A stretch of DNA of 64,000 nt from contig JAMWBK010000006.1 in the NCBI GenBank assembly GCA_029953675.1, positions 2,294,001-2,358,000 of the forward strand, read 5' to 3'. The stretch is from Rhodosorus marinus (Eukaryota; Rhodophyta; Stylonematophyceae; Stylonematales; Stylonemataceae). Made by a program: the position numbers and the translations under genes. Under the pieces are notes generated by a model. It worked only from the letters and a program-made list of their open reading frames with translations, had not been told where the DNA came from and did no database searches. The stretch's first letter is position 1. The number at the start of each line of letters is the position of its first letter. This document shows positions 1 to 10,869 of the stretch, one piece after another.

Positions 1-1173
1 GATTCAGTCTCCTAATTTATTGGCTGTATGTGCTCCTTTCTCTGATGGATAGCGCATCTTGTATAGTACGGGATTCTAAGTTAAATCCTGCGCAGCTGCT
101 GATGTGGTATGCGTGCGGCCGCTAGTTGTTTACACAGCCGCCCGCTTCAAACGGCAGCTCAGTGTCAGTCTATTTTTTTTTCTAGGCTCTACGCGTTTGT
201 TAGCGTCAAGGTGTTATCACTATTTTCGAGATAGGGTTCTCCTTTACACTGTTGATGCAGCATGTTCGTGCTCATCAAATTGACGGTCATGAACCCACCA
301 CGACAAAGTAAACGAAACCAGTCACGTTTTTGTGGCTTTTTTTCAAGCATTTGCAGATGTTGACGAATCCTAGCTTTGACCTATCCGTTTGGCACTAACT
401 GCTTCTGGCCAGAGACAGAAGAACAAGTGCAGTATCCCAGTAGCTTCCACGCGCAGGCAGCTTCATTCCACTTCTCAGGTGCAATATAGTCATCCTGAGG
501 ATCCAAGATTACTCCACTGCTCAACTTTCGCGAGGTCTCGGGATTTGATCGAATTCATAACAGACTCCTGCATATGCAGTTTGCTTGCGAGGTCCCTACT
601 AGCATTGCGAAGGCAGTCCGCGTGTCCATGTACTGTTCAACTACAATCCGTGGATAGACGTTTAACAGTACAGTACTATAGATTCCTAATTATTACTAAC
701 ATTATTCGTTTTCTGGTTATGTATATCGTAATTATAGGTTCATTTCCTTATCTTTTGAGACCCCTTATGATACGATATTCAAAAATAGTTTTAAATTAGG
801 AACACGTTGTTTTCCTTCCATATTTTAACCGGGGGTATCCAGGCATATTGGTTTATGGGATTAAACGGTTCAAGGTACTGAACGATTGATTTCCCTCGCC
901 GGCGTCGTCGAGAATTCCTCTTTGCTGAATTTTTTTATTTTTCTTGAAGGTCCCAAACCCTGTGGGACAATTTTTTTGTAGTTTCTTTTCGGACTGCGGT
1001 TTTCATTTTTTTGTGATGTTTTCAATGGGTCAAGCAACGGTGTGGGAACATTGGTCGTCGTGATGACGGGATGCGCATTTGCTCATCGACGGAAGAGCAG
1101 AAAACGGGGGGGGGGGAGGGTGAGGTGGTTGAATGAGGATTGTAGAGGGTACTGATTATTTTCATTTGTAACC
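1..1173. other. Left-edge region without a supported gene
   Basis: No reading frame here resembles a known family. An open frame of 136 codons at 389-799 on the + strand has a composition that does not look coding and no splice partner, so it is left out. The stretch carries T-rich runs and a G-run near 1088-1098, just before the ribosomal protein gene, so its right part is presumably promoter and 5' leader of that gene. Confidence 0.4.
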
Positions 1174-1878
1174 ATGGTGAGTAATTGAAATATGAACTTC
1201 TTGCTGTGGTCTAATAGAGCTCGTTTTAAGACAAGCATTTGGAATTTTTTTAACGCGTGAAAGATGGGTTTGCTGAGGTTTGGTTTGTTGCGTTTTGTTG
1301 TTTTTGTTTTGTTCAGCCTACCAGATTACATAAGAATAGGAAGAAGAGGGGTCACGTCTCCGCCGGTCATGGACGTATTGGAAAGCACCGAAAGCATCCG
1401 GGAGGACGTGGAAACGCTGGTGGTATGCACCACCATAGGATTCTTTTTGATAAGTACCATCCTGGATTCTTCGGGAAGGTCGGTATGAGATACTTCCACA
1501 AGACCCAGAATAAGTTCTTCTGCCCGACTTTGAATTTGGACAGGTAAGAGCTTTCACCACGAGGGGTTCTCACGCTCAATTATCTACTTGGAGGCCTTCA
1601 AGGTCGCAGTTCAACGTTCGATTGGGCCATATGCTTAACGTTTACCGTTTAATTTTTTTATCAGATTGTGGCCTATGCTTGGAGATGAGGTGAGGAAGGA
1701 GTATGCAGAGAAGAAGGATGTTGCTCCGGTGATTGATGTCACGGATAAGGGATACTTCAAAGTACTGGGTAGAGGTGCTTTGCCCAAGCAGCCTATCATC
1801 GTGAAAGCCAAGTATTTCTCGAAGCTTGCGGAGACTAAGATTAAGAAGGTCGGAGGCACATGTGTGCTGGTTGCATAA
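1174..1878 (+). CDS. RPL27A: 60S ribosomal protein L27a (uL15), three exons
   Basis: Large-subunit cytosolic ribosomal protein of the uL15 family. Exons at 1174-1176, 1317-1543 and 1665-1878 join in frame to 147 residues, the usual length of eukaryotic L27a (about 148). Exon 1 is only the start codon: ATG is followed directly by GTGAGT, and exon 2 opens with CCT ACC AGA after a TTCAG acceptor. The product begins [20 protein letters not shown] and continues with the [18 protein letters not shown] and [20 protein letters not shown] segments that are diagnostic of L27a. The second intron (GTAAGA..ATCAG) splits an Arg codon. Family and borders are directly visible; only the exact transcription start is unknown. 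Confidence 0.96.
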
Positions 1879-2661
1879 GCCCCGAGAAATATGCTATATT
1901 TTGTGACTTTGCGAGTTCTTTCTACATAAATTTACTTTCTCAATGCTTTCATTCACTCCCTCAAATATGGGGAAGAGCAAGCCCCTGCATCAAATTGGCC
2001 TATATGCATGGTCTAGATATCCTGGCGAAAACCCGCAGCCAGCGCACTAGTGATCAATATCTGATCTGAAGGGATAGGATAGACACAGGAACTGGTGCCC
2101 TCGCTGGTGGCTGGCCCTAGGTCTTCGAAGACTATGAAAAGAGACTTCTGGGGAGATTGGGGGATTGGCTGACTACCAACATGGAACCTGGCTCGATTTT
2201 GGGATTGCTTGTTCTGCACAACTCTACTTCCACTGATCTCTACTTTTTTTTTGGCTTGACTTGTAGAACCGTTCTGCCAAGAGCTTTTGCGAACTCCGTT
2301 CCCTTGAGTCGGTTGTGTTCAGAGGCCTTGACAACTAATGACGAGCCAGCAACCCCCGACTAGCCTCGTCCCATGTGATCAAGACACGAATTAACTTAAA
2401 AAGATAATATTGCTTTAGCTGCTAATTGCATACCCTTCCCAACCGGCTCTCTGCAGATGCACCGGGGATTGCATATATCAAAAAATAGTTTTTCAGTTTT
2501 ATCGCGACGGATATGATGCGATCTCTCAGTAGCTCAAAATGTCCCCCCTATGAGCACGTGAAATCCCACAACGAACCCCAAGACCGTTGAAGGCTCAAAT
2601 CACTGCATCACAAAGAAGTCGATCTCCGGGCATCACGAAAACATCACCATTATGACGACGT
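1879..2661. other. Intergenic region between RPL27A and the glycosyltransferase
   Basis: Only short overlapping frames without family resemblance are visible. The two flanking genes converge here, so the stretch should hold both 3' ends. No structured RNA was recognised. Confidence 0.4.
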
Positions 2662-4212
2662 TCATTGCTCTGGGTCATCCACAGCTACTGTGCAGAATTG
2701 ATTCTTAGATGCTCGTGTCTTGTCCAAGTACTTTAGATCATGGGAACTCGTCTCCCCTGGTCTGGTCGTGATGTCCCACTTTTGACAACCGTACATTTCC
2801 CTGAACTGGCCAGTTATTCCAGCAAGCACCAGGAAAAAAACAAACGGAATAAAGCAAACAATTCCCAGCAGAATCCACGGATAGGAAAGTCTCTGTTGAC
2901 GTGGAATGGTCGCGTACGAGTAGAGCAACTCCACTGAGAAAGTTATGATGAACATCAAGAAAATAACGTTAGAAACGGTACCCTCGTGAACATGCAGCGT
3001 TGATTTTCCGTCAACTTCCAAGTAACGACGAAGAGCTGTAGCAGCGGTGATGACGATCGAAGTCGGCATCAGATAGTACCAAACTTCCCGCATCAAAAAC
3101 ATCACGGTTACGCCCAGCTTTTGCTGAAGACTCGTTTTGCGACTTCTCATGAGCCCTCCGAAATGCTTGTAAGAACACTGGAACCATCCTTGTGCCCACC
3201 GAAGTCGCTGTCGCCAAAGATCGTGCACAGTTTCCGGCACGAGCTCAGAGGACAGAACGGATGGCTCGTGTCTTATGATACCACCGAGCAGTAAGGCTCT
3301 GAGGCTAACGTCGATGTCTTCAGTCAGCATGTCCTTATCGAAAAGAAGCTGAGACAGGTAGCTCTTTCTCCAAAATCCATTGGAACCACCAAAGACGCCG
3401 AAGCCTCTCCAAAACGAACCCCCACAATGGTGAACGTTGTACACAAGCCCTTCCTCGATTGACACGATTCTCGTAAGCATATTTCGGTCCTGATTTCTCA
3501 CAAAGCTGGAGCCCTGTAGGGCACAGGTCTCTGGCGTCCACAAGCGAGCCACCTCGCTCAGGGAGTTGGACATCGGCAGGTGATCAGCGTCAAGAATACC
3601 TACGACGTTACCCGAGGAGAGACCTACGCCATAGTTTACGTTTTCAGCTTTTGACGACGATGTGTTACATCGTTTAACTACTAGTTCTCTCTCTGAAGAA
3701 CCGACTTTAACGACTTTTTCCCTCGACTTCAATCGATATTCAAGTTGCTGTACTTCTGTCTTCAATTCTTCGGATGGTGTATAGTTGTAGACCACGACAA
3801 CTTGGTAGTCCGCATCATAGTCCATCCGGTACATTAACTGATCGATCGTGTTCTCGATAATATCAACCTCGTTCGGCAAATAGCAAGGAATGACTACCGA
3901 AAGCCTTATGTCTTCGGGTTTGCCTCCCACTTCAACGTCCTCGTCTAGGACCTTCCCCATAAGCAAGCTGCTCTTCTCATCAGGTTTCGACCCTGGCGGG
4001 GACTTCCAGCGGCTCATATCCAGAGCGCAGATGAAATCAACAATACTCAGCGACGTGATAAGCGCCAGGGTCCCAATAGACGTCCTGTTAAGCAAGTCAA
4101 TCAGCACCGCCGGCGCCGACATCGTTAGCACGCATACAGGAATCACCAACAATACGACAAATAATATGGAAATTTCTGCCCATGGGGGCATCTCTGTTCC
4201 CTTCCTCCACAT
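2662..4212 (-). CDS. Processive family-2 glycosyltransferase (cellulose synthase-like), membrane-bound
   Basis: A single uninterrupted frame of 516 codons. Two hydrophobic segments near residues 14-35 and 44-62 are followed by a cytosolic GT-A domain and by three hydrophobic segments in the last 150 residues. The catalytic signature of GT2 synthases is complete: VVIPCY at about 106, DAD at 208-210, TED at 297-299 and QRLRW (the QxxRW motif) at 335-339. This set is known from cellulose, mannan, beta-glucan and hyaluronan synthases, which polymerise a nucleotide-sugar and extrude the chain through the membrane. Which polysaccharide is made cannot be read from the sequence. A later start at the second Met (residue 8) is equally possible. 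The lack of introns contrasts with most neighbours. The family is secure, the product is not. Confidence 0.85.
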   Translation of the reverse strand: MWRKGTEMPPWAEISILFVVLLVIPVCVLTMSAPAVLIDLLNRTSIGTLALITSLSIVDFICALDMSRWKSPPGSKPDEKSSLLMGKVLDEDVEVGGKPEDIRLSVVIPCYLPNEVDIIENTIDQLMYRMDYDADYQVVVVYNYTPSEELKTEVQQLEYRLKSREKVVKVGSSERELVVKRCNTSSSKAENVNYGVGLSSGNVVGILDADHLPMSNSLSEVARLWTPETCALQGSSFVRNQDRNMLTRIVSIEEGLVYNVHHCGGSFWRGFGVFGGSNGFWRKSYLSQLLFDKDMLTEDIDVSLRALLLGGIIRHEPSVLSSELVPETVHDLWRQRLRWAQGWFQCSYKHFGGLMRSRKTSLQQKLGVTVMFLMREVWYYLMPTSIVITAATALRRYLEVDGKSTLHVHEGTVSNVIFLMFIITFSVELLYSYATIPRQQRLSYPWILLGIVCFIPFVFFLVLAGITGQFREMYGCQKWDITTRPGETSSHDLKYLDKTRASKNQFCTVAVDDPEQ

Positions 4213-6579
4213 CTCCCACTATCTGCTAACTCTTCATGAGCAACCTCTTCAATCAACCCCCTCAATCCCCAAAAATCCCGACCCCTACCTCCACCCTTTA
4301 TCCACCACACTCTACGCCTTTCAATTCACAGGTAAGCCAAGCTCTTAAAAACTCAACACCTCATCCCCTACTGCCCGCATCCCAACACAAAAATTTCACT
4401 GCCAACAACAATAAACTCACACCCTTGCCATCAGCTTCGACCCTGCTCTCCCATCTGCTCCTATTCCTAATCCTAATATGGCAAAATGGCACGCACGCAC
4501 AGGGAAAAAGAGGACAATAGTGTCACCCTGTTTATCATAATCCGAAGTGTCTCCCTCCCGCCATGTTCTCGGAAGCGGAAATATAACTACTCATTCTTCT
4601 CCCATTCATCCCTCCCATTCACTCCCGTTATCATCAACAACCGTAAATCGCCAATATTTCATATACAATTCCATTTATACATCAATCATTTTCAATGATC
4701 ACTGACCAACAATCACCGATTAGATTTTTAGATAATGATTGAGAAAAAGCCGCTCAACTGGGGAAGCTAGAATTTCAATAATGTTTAGTAGGCATTTTTC
4801 TCCGGGAAATTGGGAGGGGGTAGATGAAGGAATTTTACCGCATTGCCCAATCGCATCTAGTTTCTCCCCCCCTTTACGCCATCCAAAAAATTGCAGATAT
4901 TCGAATTATGTTTCATATTTTGAAGGTTTTCGTTTCCATTGTTCGAATCGAATGTGGGGGTTGGCAAAGGACGCGTTTCAAGCGGATATTTATTTCGTTG
5001 CGTTTTCCGGGTCAAAGCGCTAGTTGTCAAATTGTATTTGAATGGTAAAGTTTGTTCGGCCCATGGAACTGATCAGTCATACGAGATATCATTGGTTGGG
5101 ACATCCTCGATATCTCATATTATTTAAAAGAATTGTAAATAAACTGCTCAATAATATTAGTAAATTCATCAAAAATAGATCTTTCGTCGACGAAGGTCCT
5201 ATTGGTCAATATTCTAAACGGAATTCTTTGTTTCCGTCAACCTTATGAACACTGTAAATATGTCTCTCTATTTTCGAGAAAATTAGATCAACTTGCATAA
5301 AAGGGAAATTCAGTCTCGATGAATCATATAGATTGATATAGCCGTAATAATATTTTAATTCTGTAAGGTTCGATATCGAATATTTTTGTTTTCAATGGGG
5401 GAAGGGGACCGGGATTTGAGATTGCACCTGTTGCATGCATGGGCAAGGTGAGTCCAATCTTAAACATTTGGCACTGGCTCCTGGTTCTCCTAGGTCTTTG
5501 GCAATAGGCGCCTGGCCAGCCCCTATTCGTTGGTTCCATATCTGTCGAGATGGGAAAAGCAGGAATTCGATCAGGGAAGCATCGATCTTAGAGTATGGAA
5601 CCCCGAAGAGCAATCGTTTTTGTCGAATTAAGAACTAACTCCCTTAGAGACCGTAGACCCTAGTCGTGTATGTTTACAGTAGGAGAGGCGGCGAAGGGTT
5701 TGCTGCAATATTGTTCACATAAGCAGAAAAGTCAGTGTACGCAGACACAAGCGGAGTGTAAGTTCATGCAAAGGTGCTGATAGTAGAAGCAGAAGCCCTG
5801 GTCTTGGTGGCCCGGTTTTGACCTGAAGTCTATATTCTGAGGAGGTATTTCTTAAGCAGGAACCTTTCAGCCCCATCCACCCCGGCCAGATGTTTAGTTC
5901 GTGCGCTGGAGGGGAGCATCAAAATACAGGACCTTGATCAAATAGTGTTGGCCCACGGTTTGGACCCTTCTATCCCACCCGGTATCTACCTATCTCTATG
6001 CCATCGTAATAAATCCATCGTAGCTTCTATCTCAAACAAGGGGTGCTTCATCGCAAACCGCGGAAGGACCTTCAGCTGTGAACAACCCGGGCGAAGAACA
6101 TGGGCATAGGACTGCCACGGATGGTTGTTGTTTTCTTGTTTTTGAGCTTGCCAGTATTTGGATGATGACCTTAGTGTAGACGGGCGTAATCGAACAAACG
6201 CAACGCGCACACAAACATGCACCACTATTTCGGGCCAACACGACAAGCCACTACCCGTACTCGAAGACCGGCCATGTAAAACGCAAAAGCAAGAAATCGC
6301 GAAGTACCTGCCGGGTTCGAACTAAATACAACACTCGACAACTCGTGCTGCGATGTACAGGTTCCAGTAGTGATCCTATGTTGTCTTCATTAGTCCTTCT
6401 GAAAATTCAGATGGTTTCCTGATACTCTGTTCACTCTCACAACAGTGACGGAGGCCCCTCACTTGAAAACCACGTTGCTCCGAAACTTTGTAAAACGGAC
6501 AACTACACCCACAGATCATGTTCAAGAGCAAAGCAACAAGGTGGTATGAAAGAATCTCCAATCCCTCCTCTCTCCATAC
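4213..6579. other. Long gene-poor region
   Basis: More than two kilobases with only short frames of under 100 codons and no family resemblance. The part next to the glycosyltransferase start (4213-4700) is C/A-rich on the + strand and is likely its promoter region; 5100-5400 is AT-rich. A GGTTCGAAC string near 6307 resembles a tRNA B box, but no cloverleaf can be folded around it. Confidence 0.4.
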
Positions 6580-6728
6580 TAAGATTCCAACGCCTCTTTA
6601 CGTGGATGGAGTCACGCAACTACCTTTCAGTATCCCGTAGTAACTGCTGCTCCATGTGCAGTCATCTGGGATACCTGAAAGGTAGTTGCGTGTAATTCCA
6701 TCCACGGAAAGCACGTGTTGGAATCTTA
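6580..6728. repeat. Imperfect inverted repeat forming a ~150-base hairpin
   Basis: The left arm (6580-6636, beginning CTAAGATTCCAACG and ending CTTTCAGTATCCC) is the near-complete reverse complement of the right arm (6668-6728, GGGATACCTGAAAGG to GGAATCTTA). The arms differ by small insertions and a few substitutions and enclose a loop of about 31 bases. It could be a miniature inverted-repeat element or a hairpin RNA precursor. It lies 400 bases upstream of PIN4 in a region without genes. No flanking target-site duplication is obvious. Confidence 0.8.
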
Positions 6729-7139
6729 GAACTTCTTCCCTATTCAGTACCAAACATCGTAGGACTCCCCCAGCGGCTTCTACTTATCTGCTCGGAACTT
6801 GTAGCCTACATGGAGCAAGTCAAGAGACAATCATGACGAGATTACAACATACCCAGGGTCTACACATTTAGCATCTAGTTTTCAAGACCATCATCGAACA
6901 AAAGTCTGTGCAACACTAAAAAGGTTACTCCATTCCTATGATGACCACGACCCACCGAATGTCTGCTATTATCGAAGCGGTATTCGCAGCGACCATCACA
7001 CGAGGGAAGAGATACGCTGAAGAGGATATTGTCGGGTTAAGAAGGGCAGGATGACCAGATTCCGCTGGGGGTATTGGAGGGAGATGTTGAGTTGTTGAAG
7101 ATCAACATTTCGGGTTTCTAGGAGATTGGTTGAAGGAGG
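6729..7139. other. Upstream region of PIN4
   Basis: No gene visible. The last hundred bases before the PIN4 start are purine-rich on the + strand, a likely 5' leader. Confidence 0.35.
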
Positions 7140-7744
7140 ATGGGAAAAAAGGGCGGAGGAGGAGGAGGTGGCGGTGGTAAGGGGGGTAAAGGTGGAGGTG
7201 ATACGAAACTGAAGACATGCAACTTTGTGAAAGCGAGGCATATCCTGTGTGAAAAGCAAGGGAAAATCAATGAATGCTGGAAGGAGATGGGTGAGGCGTA
7301 TTTGGATGATGGTGACAAGATTCCCGGACCAAAGTTTGGAGAGGTGAGTAATTGATGGAGAGCTTGAGCACATTTGATGTTAGGCTTTTGGAATATGAGA
7401 CGATGGTGATTTAACTCGCTATCTTCTGCGCGAACGTTGGTCCGATTTTGACTTGTTTAGTATGCGATGAAGTATAGCGAGTGCAGCTCAGCGAAGAGCG
7501 GGGGAAACCTGGGATGGTTTCCTCGCGGCAAGATGGAGGGAAAATTTCAGGAGGTGGCATTCTCAACCGAAGTCGGCAAGGTTGCACCCCCTTTCAAGGG
7601 CGCCAATGGTAAGTTACTGGACGCCCAATAGGCTGCGACGTATCCTATACCCTATCGTCGGCTCCACGAAACCCTGACCACTTAACAACACGATCTCCCT
7701 GACCAGGTTGGCATATTCTTCTAGTCGAAGGCCGCAGAGCATAG
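7140..7744 (+). CDS. PIN4: Parvulin-type peptidyl-prolyl isomerase PIN4/Par14
   Basis: Exons 7140-7343, 7461-7608 and 7707-7744 join to 129 residues, matching Par14 (about 131). The start is followed by a glycine/lysine-rich leader (GGGGGGGGGKGGKGGG, coded by G-rich DNA), as in animal and plant PIN4. The catalytic domain follows: KARHILCEKQGKINE, the KYSECSSAKSGGNLGWFPRG loop, FQEVAFS and a C-terminal GWHILLVEGRRA ending in TAG. Parvulins catalyse cis-trans isomerisation of peptidyl-prolyl bonds; Par14 is linked to ribosome biogenesis and chromatin. Both introns have consensus borders (GTGAGT..TTTAG and GTAAGT..CCAG). It converges with the PDCD2-like gene, their stop codons 170 bases apart. 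Confidence 0.94.
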
Positions 7745-7914
7745 CGAGGGGATCCGTATGGCTGTCGAATCTGTTGATCGTTTGCCAAGTTGAGTCTCCG
7801 CTGGAATGGTTCTAGGAGTTCTACTCTGCACGTTCCGTGAGCCGTCGTCGTTATACCGTTTCCAATATACAATTTCTTTATCACTGTAAGTAATGCAATG
7901 ATGCGTCCCCTTTT

Positions 7915-8966
7915 TTACATATTTTGAACCGCGACTTGCTCTTCAGCTGATGTGCCACTGATGGAACAGCTGGCTGAACACGTCAACAGAACAGCAGTTC
8001 CCCAGTCCATTCCCTCAGCTAAGCGGTCTTCTCCAAGCAAGTAGATGACGTTCGGTAGCAGCTGTAGTTCAGGAACCCTTTCTGACCCACAAAGCTGACA
8101 AACTGATGTAGAATCCTGCTGCTCAGAGAGCCAGAGAACAGTCCCTCCATAGCAATACCTGCAATTGGACAGCCACAACAAATGACTCAACACATAGGCT
8201 TACAGAAAACGAGCTATCCGAAACATGTGCGTCCTGTTTGTTACCTCATGCACTGCTCGGGGCATCGCTCCACTATTTTCATTAGCCTCTGAAAAGCTTT
8301 CGAATGGTCAGGCAGGTTGTCCTTTTCATATGTCTCACCCTGCCATCCGTCAGCCGAATCAGGTGTTTCTATTGAAGCTACTTCCTCCTCGTAGCGCCTC
8401 TGCAGGTCCAAAACATGCTGTTTCTCCTTGTTCGTCATTCGCTCTGCCGTACATGGCTCTTCGCCCCATTCGATTCCTGTACATCGCCATTCGGACCGGG
8501 CTGAGACTTTGCTAGCACTAGCACTGCCCGCTGGCTTTCCTTGAGGCTGCGTTTCTGGTGCTTTCTCTCTCTTGATGCTGCTTAGCTCAAGAAGGTCAGT
8601 CAGTTCGTCCATGTCAATCTCATCCTCAGCACCCCAGCCATCGTCAGTCTCCGACGAGGTGCCACCACCTTCGTCCTTCAATTCTCCCGGAGATTCTCGG
8701 ACCTGCCGGAGGACTACCCACCCAGAGTTGGAGCCAGAACACTCCGTCCGTTCGCAGGCGAATATGTACAAGCACCTTTCGTACTGATGATCCACAGGTG
8801 CATGAACTTGGCCCAAGAACGTGAGCTCCCTTTCGCATCTTCGGCAGGCAGGGAAAGTGTTCAAACCCTCCGACAACCATGTAGGTCGACCGCCTAGCTT
8901 GCTCGTCAATGGATCCTCCTCGTCAACTGTCCATGACGCCGGAAATCCCAGCTGTGACGGACCCAT
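7915..8966 (-). CDS. PDCD2/Tsr4-family protein
   Basis: Two exons, 8966-8245 and 8158-7915, give 321 residues. The N-terminus has the hallmark LGFPASW, then LGGRPTWL, a cysteine pair (ACRRCERELTFLGQVHAP) and an ACERTECSG segment; an acidic linker (DEIDMDELTDLLEL) separates it from the C-terminal PDCD2_C part with YCYGGTVLW, CQLCGSERVPELQLLPNVIYLL and DWGTAVLLTCSASC. The intron has a GTAACA donor and GCAG acceptor and splits an Arg codon; joining restores CMRYCYGG, typical of the family. Family members (yeast Tsr4, animal PDCD2/PDCD2L) are dedicated chaperones of ribosomal protein uS5 in 40S assembly. Whether this is the PDCD2 or PDCD2L branch is not decided. Identification is strong. Confidence 0.92.
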
Positions 8967-9175
8967 CTGCGCTCACCCAGCTCATGATACTTCAGCACCA
9001 TCCACGCGATGAACGTTTTCCCACCGGTTGAAACCTGCTTAGCATTTCGGGCAGCTGAAGCAACACCCTTCCTGACGCACGACGGGCAACCCTCTTGAAG
9101 GACTTTTCTGTTGGGGGCACTGCTGGTAAAGCGTGTAAGGAGTAACAACAGTATCAAAACGCTTCTGAGCTTCAT
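8906..9175 (-). CDS. Possible small secreted protein overlapping the PDCD2-like start
   Basis: A frame of 89 codons opens with MKLRSVLILLLLLTRFTSSA, a textbook signal peptide, followed by a basic, cysteine-containing tail (CPSCVRKG). It overlaps the first 61 bases of the PDCD2-like frame in another phase. It could be a separate small gene, a first exon spliced elsewhere, or chance. No family is recognised and no conserved partner exon was found, so the call is weak. Confidence 0.2.
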   Translation of the reverse strand: MKLRSVLILLLLLTRFTSSAPNRKVLQEGCPSCVRKGVASAARNAKQVSTGGKTFIAWMVLKYHELGERRWVRHSWDFRRHGQLTRRIH

Positions 9176-10869
9176 TCGAGAGAGAGGGTGCTTGTGTTCT
9201 GCCCCAGCCTAACGAGGTATGCAAGTCCAGGCGCACGTGAGTGGCTTGCAAGGTTGGGGAGTCGATGGTGCATTATGTGCGAACATTAGAATCTGCAGCA
9301 GCCGAAGTCGAAAAGCTCTGTGAGCGAGGTCTATATAGTTTTGATAGAAGGCGGGAATGGTGATTTTGGGGTTGTGTGAACACCGAGGAATGGAGAACCT
9401 TCTGATATGGGACTTGGTGAAGGCGTAGGTTAGCACGTAGCTTTGCGATTGTCGATTACACGGCTTGGTACAAAAAAATTCCTTGAACCTCGTATGGGAC
9501 GATATGGCAGCTTCCGCTAGGAAGCGATCAACTCCTAATCCCCATGTTCATGGTTCAGAGAGCGTGAAGCAAAGCCGAAAGGGTTGAAAGCGTTCGAGCG
9601 CCACTGTCTTCAGAACGCGCAGACTTCTCCTAGATGTTCGTGGGAAATGATTGAGGAACAGACCAAGGCACACACACATAACTAGACGATGGAACTCCCA
9701 TCTCCCCCTTTCCGACGATTAGATGAGGTTCGGAAAAACACCGCATATGGTCTGAAAATCCTGCCCACAACTCGCTCCAAGTTTTTTAATTTCAACGGAA
9801 ATTCTGTGACCACACAGAACTTAATCACTCATCAAATTTCTATTTCGTTCAAATGTTTACCCCCCGGGTTATCATGCTTTTGCGACATCCGAAGTAAATA
9901 GATCTAATGATCATAAACATATCAAATTTGATTCTGCGTCGTCGGCAGGGATCCATTCTTAAAGAGATATACTACCCCCTCAACTAAACAATTCTTCAAT
10001 TTTTGAATTGTATTCATCGATTTGGCGAGAAGGGGCCATTGTTGGCCTGAAAAACGAAACCTTGTGCAATCCAAAAAAGTACTATGAAAAGAAATCAAAT
10101 CACGTCCAAGATGAGATGAAAACTCCTGCCGCAAAACACTTCTATCTCGCCCCTCTATTAGTAGAATGGAAACCAAAATGTATCCAATTTCCTCAATACA
10201 TAGAGGGGGTAAAATAAATTCACTTTATTACCATAATATAATAAAATTCTTCTCTTTCATTTCTTCTTTAATTGGGTAAGGAGGGTACCGTATATAAATT
10301 TAGAGGCGGTTTAGAAGTATACCAAAGGGGTCGGATTTTATTTGGTATGCAATGGAAGACTATGATGTTCTGTTTTTTTGATAAAGTTAGTGCTGTTGGG
10401 GTGTGGGGATTGAAATGGTCGGTGGATTGATTCGTCATGGGCTTTTTTTGGAGCAGATTGTGAGGATTGAGGGGGTTCCCTCTAGCTTAGGTTGAATGTG
10501 GGAGATAAAGGAGGGGGTTAACCCCAGGGTTTTTGATGTCTGTAAGATGATAGTGGAATTTTTTGTTTTGGAAGTGTGAAGATTAGTAATGATTGAGAAG
10601 ATGATGTGATATACTAAGGTGGGTAGGGGGAGCTTGGGTGGTAAGCTTGATTGGGGGAGGAGGCTGGGTGAGTTCTGGGAGATTCTCACTCTCTGGGGTT
10701 GTTTGGAGGTGTGAGGGGTTTTTGGTATCTTCCGAAAGGATGAGGAAGAGCTGAGGTTTTAAGGAGGTGGTTGTTTTTTTTTGGTTTGGTTTTGGTTTGG
10801 TTTTGGTTTGGGTTAGGTAGTTACATTTTTGTTTTTTTGGTAGGGGCTTCTGCGAGGGGTGCGGGCATT
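9176..10869. other. Intergenic region upstream of TIC110
   Basis: No supported gene. The last 450 bases (10380-10869) are strongly G/T-rich on the + strand and end in a repeated GGTTT tract, presumably the promoter and leader of TIC110. Confidence 0.35.
10778..10815 (+). repeat. GGTTT-type simple repeat
   Basis: Several consecutive TTTGG/TTTTGG units of the form GGTTTGGTTTTGGTTTGG sit 55-90 bases upstream of the chosen TIC110 start. Simple low-complexity DNA; a promoter role is only suggested by position. Confidence 0.7.

Noticed and set aside
389-799. 136-codon open frame near the left edge
   Set aside because: No family resemblance, composition unlike the confirmed genes, and no splice partner; likely chance.
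6240-6330. GGTTCGAAC string resembling a tRNA B box
   Set aside because: No A box at the right distance and no acceptor or anticodon stem could be paired.
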